NCBI GenBank assembly: GCA_031290695.1
Contig: JAITNB010000045.1
Coordinates: forward strand, 1 to 17,258
Direction: 5' to 3'
DNA from: Coriobacteriales bacterium
Lineage (GTDB): Bacteria > Actinomycetota > Coriobacteriia > Coriobacteriales > UBA8131
Length of the DNA stretch: 17,258 nt
Of this stretch, positions 13,465-17,258 are shown piece by piece. Under the pieces are notes generated by a model. That model saw only the letters and a list, made by a program, of their open reading frames with translations. It had not been told where the DNA came from and ran no database searches. The stretch's first letter is position 1, and the number at the start of each line of letters is the position of its first letter. Both the position numbers and the translations under genes were made by a program.

Positions 13465-15084
13465 ATGACCTCGGCAATGATACTTGGGTCCCTGATTATC
13501 ATCATATGTATCGCGTCAAGCCAGTTCCTGTACCGGTTTGGTGTGCCGTCACTCATCATGTTCCTCGTGCTGGGGCTGCTTATGGGCAGCGTGGGGCCGT
13601 GGGGCATGATCTCGTTTCACGACTATGAGCTTGCTGAGAGCATCTGCTCCGTCGCGCTCGTGTTTATCATCTTCTACGGCGGCTTTGGCACCAATTGGAA
13701 GACTGCGCGGCCAGTGGTGGCCGAGAGCGTGCTGTTCTCGACCGTTGGCGTGCTCATCACTGCCGGCGCGGTGACGGTGTTCGCGCATTTTGCGTTTGGG
13801 GTGAGCTGGGCAGAGGGGTTTCTCATCGGCTCGGTGGTGTCGTGTATCGATGCGGCGTCCATCTTCTCGATCCTGCGTACCAAGAAACTGAGCCTCAAGC
13901 ACAACACGGCCTCGGTGCTCGAGATCGAGGGCGGATGTAACGACCTGCCCGCCTATATGCTCACCGTGATCGCCCTCATCGTCCTCATGGGCGAGGACGC
14001 GGGCGGCGTGGCCCTCACCGTTGTGGAGCAGCTCGTGTTTGGCGTGCTCGTGGGCGTGGTCATCGCGGTTGCCACGGTTTGGATACTCAAGAAGGTGGGG
14101 AGCCGGCTGCTTGAGGGTATGAACCTGCTGCTGGTTATCGCTGTCGCGCTGCTGTCGTACTCCTTTGCGACGCAGTTGGGCGGCAACGGCTACCTCGCAG
14201 CCTATCTGTGCGGCATCATCCTGGGCAACTCCAACATACCCAAGCGCTCAAATATTGTTAATATGTTTGATACTATTGACTGGCTCGCGCAGATAATGAT
14301 CTTCTTCCTGTTGGGGCTCATGGCAGTCCCTGCGCACCTGCCTGAGATGGTCTTGCCGGCGCTTGCCCTTACCTTGTTCCTCACGTTGATTGCGCGGCCG
14401 TTGGCGGTGTTTGCGATCTTTCCGCTGTTCAAGCATGAGGGCAGGCGTAACCCGCTGAGCAAGTCGCTCTTTATCTCGTGGGCAGGTATTCGCGGCGCGG
14501 CCTCCATTGTGTTTGTCTTTCTGGCGCTGGCGAGCGGCGCACCGCTGCAAAGCGACCTGTTCTCGCTCATCTTCATCGTCGCCGTGCTCTCGATAACCGT
14601 CCAGGGCACCTTCTTCCCCAATGCCGCCGAACGCCTTGGCCTCATCGACCACGAGGGCGACTACCAGCTCTCGTTCAACGACTTTCAGGAGCAGAGCGCG
14701 AGCTCGTTTCTCAAGATGAGCATCCACCCCCAGCACATCTGGGTGGGCAAGGCGCTCAGGGACCTCGAGATTGGCCAGGAGAGCCTCATCGTCCTCATCA
14801 AGCGCGACAACCAGACCATCGCCCCGCGCGGCGACACCGTCATACAGCCCGGCGACCTGCTGGTGATGAGCGGCGAGGCCTATGACGAGGAGGACGGCAC
14901 CCACATCGCGCAGATCACCGTTGACAGGGGCAACCCCTGGGCCAACCATCTGATCCGCGACCTCGCCCTGCCACAGAACACCCTCATCGTGAGCGTGCTC
15001 AAGGCCGACGGCGCCACGGTGACCCCCAAGGGCTGGACCAAGATCCATGTGGGGGATGTCGTAACGGTGTTTACGTGGGAGTGA
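13465..15084 (+). CDS. CPA1-type K+ or Na+/H+ antiporter with two C-terminal RCK_C-like domains
   Basis: 539 residues from ATG 13465, with GGAG nine bases upstream; the GTG at 13450 is too close to its ribosome site. The first 395 residues hold about 12 hydrophobic segments of the CPA1 exchanger fold. They include a GGFGTNW stretch and the ion-binding-type motif EIEGGCNDLP (about 153-162, with the ND pair of the NhaP group), and the later FISWAGIRGAAS motif. The cytoplasmic tail carries two RCK_C (TrkA-C)-like modules, about 417-475 (ending QPGDLLVMSGE) and about 485-539 (ending HVGDVVTVFTWE), without an RCK_N nucleotide domain. RCK_C modules in related transporters can bind ligands such as c-di-AMP, so regulation by such a ligand is possible (inference). 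Likely role: K+/Na+ efflux and pH or osmotic balance. The gene seems to be monocistronic. Confidence 0.9.
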   Translation: MTSAMILGSLIIIICIASSQFLYRFGVPSLIMFLVLGLLMGSVGPWGMISFHDYELAESICSVALVFIIFYGGFGTNWKTARPVVAESVLFSTVGVLITAGAVTVFAHFAFGVSWAEGFLIGSVVSCIDAASIFSILRTKKLSLKHNTASVLEIEGGCNDLPAYMLTVIALIVLMGEDAGGVALTVVEQLVFGVLVGVVIAVATVWILKKVGSRLLEGMNLLLVIAVALLSYSFATQLGGNGYLAAYLCGIILGNSNIPKRSNIVNMFDTIDWLAQIMIFFLLGLMAVPAHLPEMVLPALALTLFLTLIARPLAVFAIFPLFKHEGRRNPLSKSLFISWAGIRGAASIVFVFLALASGAPLQSDLFSLIFIVAVLSITVQGTFFPNAAERLGLIDHEGDYQLSFNDFQEQSASSFLKMSIHPQHIWVGKALRDLEIGQESLIVLIKRDNQTIAPRGDTVIQPGDLLVMSGEAYDEEDGTHIAQITVDRGNPWANHLIRDLALPQNTLIVSVLKADGATVTPKGWTKIHVGDVVTVFTWE

Positions 15085-15196
15085 CGCAGGACGCAAACAG
15101 TGACCTTATCTCACGAATAATGTTAGATAACTACATTTATTGCTCGTAATTTATGTGTTTATCTGATAGTATTTCCTTAAACAAAGGAGACCACTT
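15085..15196 (+). promoter_or_regulatory. AT-rich leader of the DUF4143 ATPase gene with repeated TTATCT/AGATAA motifs
   Basis: TTATCT at 15106-15111, its inverse AGATAA at 15125-15130, and TTATCT again at 15159-15164. The stretch is clearly AT-richer than the flanking genes. TAGTAT (15167-15172) could be a -10, but no proper -35 is visible. No terminator for the antiporter gene stands out. Confidence 0.3.
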
Positions 15197-16504
15197 ATGT
15201 ATAGGAAGGCAATCGAGGAGCTGCTGAGATGGAAGGATGACCCTCGTCGCAAGCCGCTGATGGTCTATGGCGCACGGCAGGTAGGAAAAACCTGGCTACT
15301 CAAGGAGTTTGGCGAGAAGTCCTATCGACACACAGCCTATATCATGATGGCCGACAATGCGCGGATGCTGACGCTGTTTGAGGGCAACAACGACGCAAGG
15401 TCGATTATCAGCGGTCTGGAGGTCGAGGCGGGGTTCTCATTCACCCCGGCAGACACGCTCATTGTTCTGGACGAGGCCCAGGAAGTCCCCAAGGCCGTCT
15501 CCGCGCTTAAGCATATCTATGAGCAGGCACCGGAGTACCATATCGCGGTTGCCGGATCGCTCTTGGGCGTGACGCTCAACGAGAACGTCTCCTTTCCTGT
15601 GGGCAAGGTCAACTCGCTGTACCTCTACCCGCTTGACTTTGAAGAGTTCCTCCGTGCGGTGAAGTCCGAGAGGTTCGCCCGTACCCTGCATGATGCCGAC
15701 GAGGCCGCTCGCAATGTCTTTCATGGCGAGCTGAACGACTTGCTCAAACAATACTACCTGATAGGCGGGATGCCCGAAGTAGTGAGTAGCTTTGCGGCGG
15801 ATAAGGACTATTTTGCTGCCCGCCGGATACAGAAGCAGATTATCTCTGACTACGAGCATGACTTTGGCAAACATGCGCCAAGTGCCCTTGTCCCCCGCAT
15901 CCAGATGGTGTTCGACTCAATACCCTCACAGCTTGCCAAGGAGAACAAGAAGTTCATCTATGGCGTATTGAAGACCGGGGCGCGGGCCAAAGACTATGAG
16001 CTGGCGATACAGTGGCTGGTTGGTGCCGGCATCCTGCATAAAGTCCCGCGCGTCAACTCGCTTACGCCCCCGTTGAAGCACTACGAAGACGTGGGCGCGT
16101 TCAAGCTGTTCATGGTCGACGTTGGGCTGCTTTGTGCCATGAGCAATGTCGAGCCGCGCATTGTCTTGGAGGGCAACAACGTGTTTGTCGAGTACAAAGG
16201 GGCGATGACGGAGCAATACGTGGCCGAACAGCTACGGGCGGCGAGGATTGGCTTCTATTACTTTAGTAGCGACGACGCAAAGACCGAGGTTGATTTTGTT
16301 GCCGAGCTCGAAGGGGCGGTCGTGCCCATCGAGGTCAAGTCATCCGAGAACCTCGCAAGCAAGAGCCTACGCCATGTTGTGGGCAAATACCCTATTGCAA
16401 CAGCGGTCAAATTCTCCTTGTTGCCCGAGAGGATAAACGACCCCATCCATAACCTGCCCCTGTATGCAGTGGCCAGGCTGCAAGCTCAAAGTATGCTTGA
16501 GTAG
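15197..16504 (+). CDS. AAA-family ATPase with C-terminal DUF4143 domain
   Basis: 435 residues. The N-terminal AAA_14-type ATPase has Walker A GARQVGKT (25-32), Walker B TLIVLDEAQE (D92, E93) and a sensor-like AVAGSLLG (117-124). The middle and C-terminal DUF4143 region carries YYLIGGMPEVV and ends in a PD-(D/E)XK-like signature, EVDF (364-367) and PIEVK (377-381; D366, E379 and K381 as possible metal/catalytic residues). Such proteins are common, often mobile, and their role is not settled; DNA processing or defence has been suggested. The ATG has AAAGGAGA seven bases upstream. It is a stand-alone gene in an AT-rich promoter context, consistent with acquisition as a single-gene unit. Confidence 0.9.
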   Translation: MYRKAIEELLRWKDDPRRKPLMVYGARQVGKTWLLKEFGEKSYRHTAYIMMADNARMLTLFEGNNDARSIISGLEVEAGFSFTPADTLIVLDEAQEVPKAVSALKHIYEQAPEYHIAVAGSLLGVTLNENVSFPVGKVNSLYLYPLDFEEFLRAVKSERFARTLHDADEAARNVFHGELNDLLKQYYLIGGMPEVVSSFAADKDYFAARRIQKQIISDYEHDFGKHAPSALVPRIQMVFDSIPSQLAKENKKFIYGVLKTGARAKDYELAIQWLVGAGILHKVPRVNSLTPPLKHYEDVGAFKLFMVDVGLLCAMSNVEPRIVLEGNNVFVEYKGAMTEQYVAEQLRAARIGFYYFSSDDAKTEVDFVAELEGAVVPIEVKSSENLASKSLRHVVGKYPIATAVKFSLLPERINDPIHNLPLYAVARLQAQSMLE

Positions 16505-16527
16505 GGTGCCCGTCACTGCCACGTCAT

Positions 16528-16568
16528 GCCGGTGCCGGCCCCTAGACACGACGACACCGGCGGCACCG
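16528..16568. terminator. GC-rich hairpin between convergent genes
   Basis: CGGTGCCG (16530-16537) pairs with CGGCACCG (16561-16568), or GCCGGTG (16528-16534) with CACCGGC (16555-16561), around a loop of about 20 bases. It lies between the ends of the DUF4143 gene and ligA and has no T tract. It could terminate from either side. Confidence 0.4.
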
Positions 16569-16659
16569 CTCGGATAGGTGGCGCGCGCTATCATCGCCGC
16601 CGATTACTGCTACAGGTTATTGTTCGCACACCCCATGCCTCTACTGTCATCCTTCATCG

Positions 16660-17258
<599 letters not shown>

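Noticed and set aside
14248..15096. Long minus-strand open frame (282 codons) under the antiporter gene
   Set aside because: It mirrors a convincing membrane transporter; its product is low-complexity charged sequence without family motifs.

Overview
The window looks like chromosomal DNA from a high-GC actinobacterium. The best guess is class Coriobacteriia (an Eggerthella, Olsenella or Atopobium relative). This rests on GC-rich codon use (about 63% GC in a hand-counted stretch of the ECF genes), frequent GTG starts, a degenerate ABC ATPase paired with a YhgE/Pip protein, and a compact ECF module. No rRNA or other marker fixes the taxon.

Left part (1-3730). The C-terminal receiver domain of a truncated response-regulator or hybrid-kinase gene enters from the left edge. 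A 264-base, AT-richer control region follows, carrying a perfect 16+3+16 base palindrome and further half-sites. It precedes a two-gene operon: an ABC-type ATPase that has lost several catalytic residues, and a 776-residue YhgE/Pip membrane protein. A second palindrome lies just after this operon.

Middle-left (3731-6211). On the minus strand is a two-gene AbiE-type (type IV) toxin-antitoxin cassette with overlapping genes, lower GC than its surroundings and a palindrome just upstream of the antitoxin. Next comes a 191-residue protein that resembles the class IV PLP-enzyme fold but lacks a candidate catalytic lysine. Two strong hairpins separate it from purH.

Middle (6212-10258), minus strand. 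purH encodes the bifunctional last two steps of IMP synthesis. It lies 38 bases behind a lipoprotein gene with a duplicated beta-rich domain. Upstream of that is a DUF4213/DUF364 putative metal-chelation protein with an N-terminal cysteine cluster.

Right part (10259-17258). An energy-coupling factor module (two ATPases and EcfT, with overlapping or nearly touching genes) runs on the minus strand. It ends with a small open frame that has no canonical start codon, followed by a classical T-tract terminator. The substrate-binding S component is not in the window, so the transported substrate is unknown. Divergent from it is a CPA1-type K+ or Na+/H+ antiporter with two C-terminal RCK_C-like domains. 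An AAA/DUF4143 ATPase follows on the plus strand. The 3' part of ligA (HhH and BRCT domains) runs in from the right edge on the minus strand and ends in an 8-base C tract.

Nothing seen proves a new multi-gene system. The best leads are the palindromic control region of the degenerate ABC/YhgE pair, the lysine-less class IV-like protein, the small last ORF of the ECF operon, and the possible metal link between the Cys-rich DUF364 protein and the His-rich tail of the second ECF ATPase.
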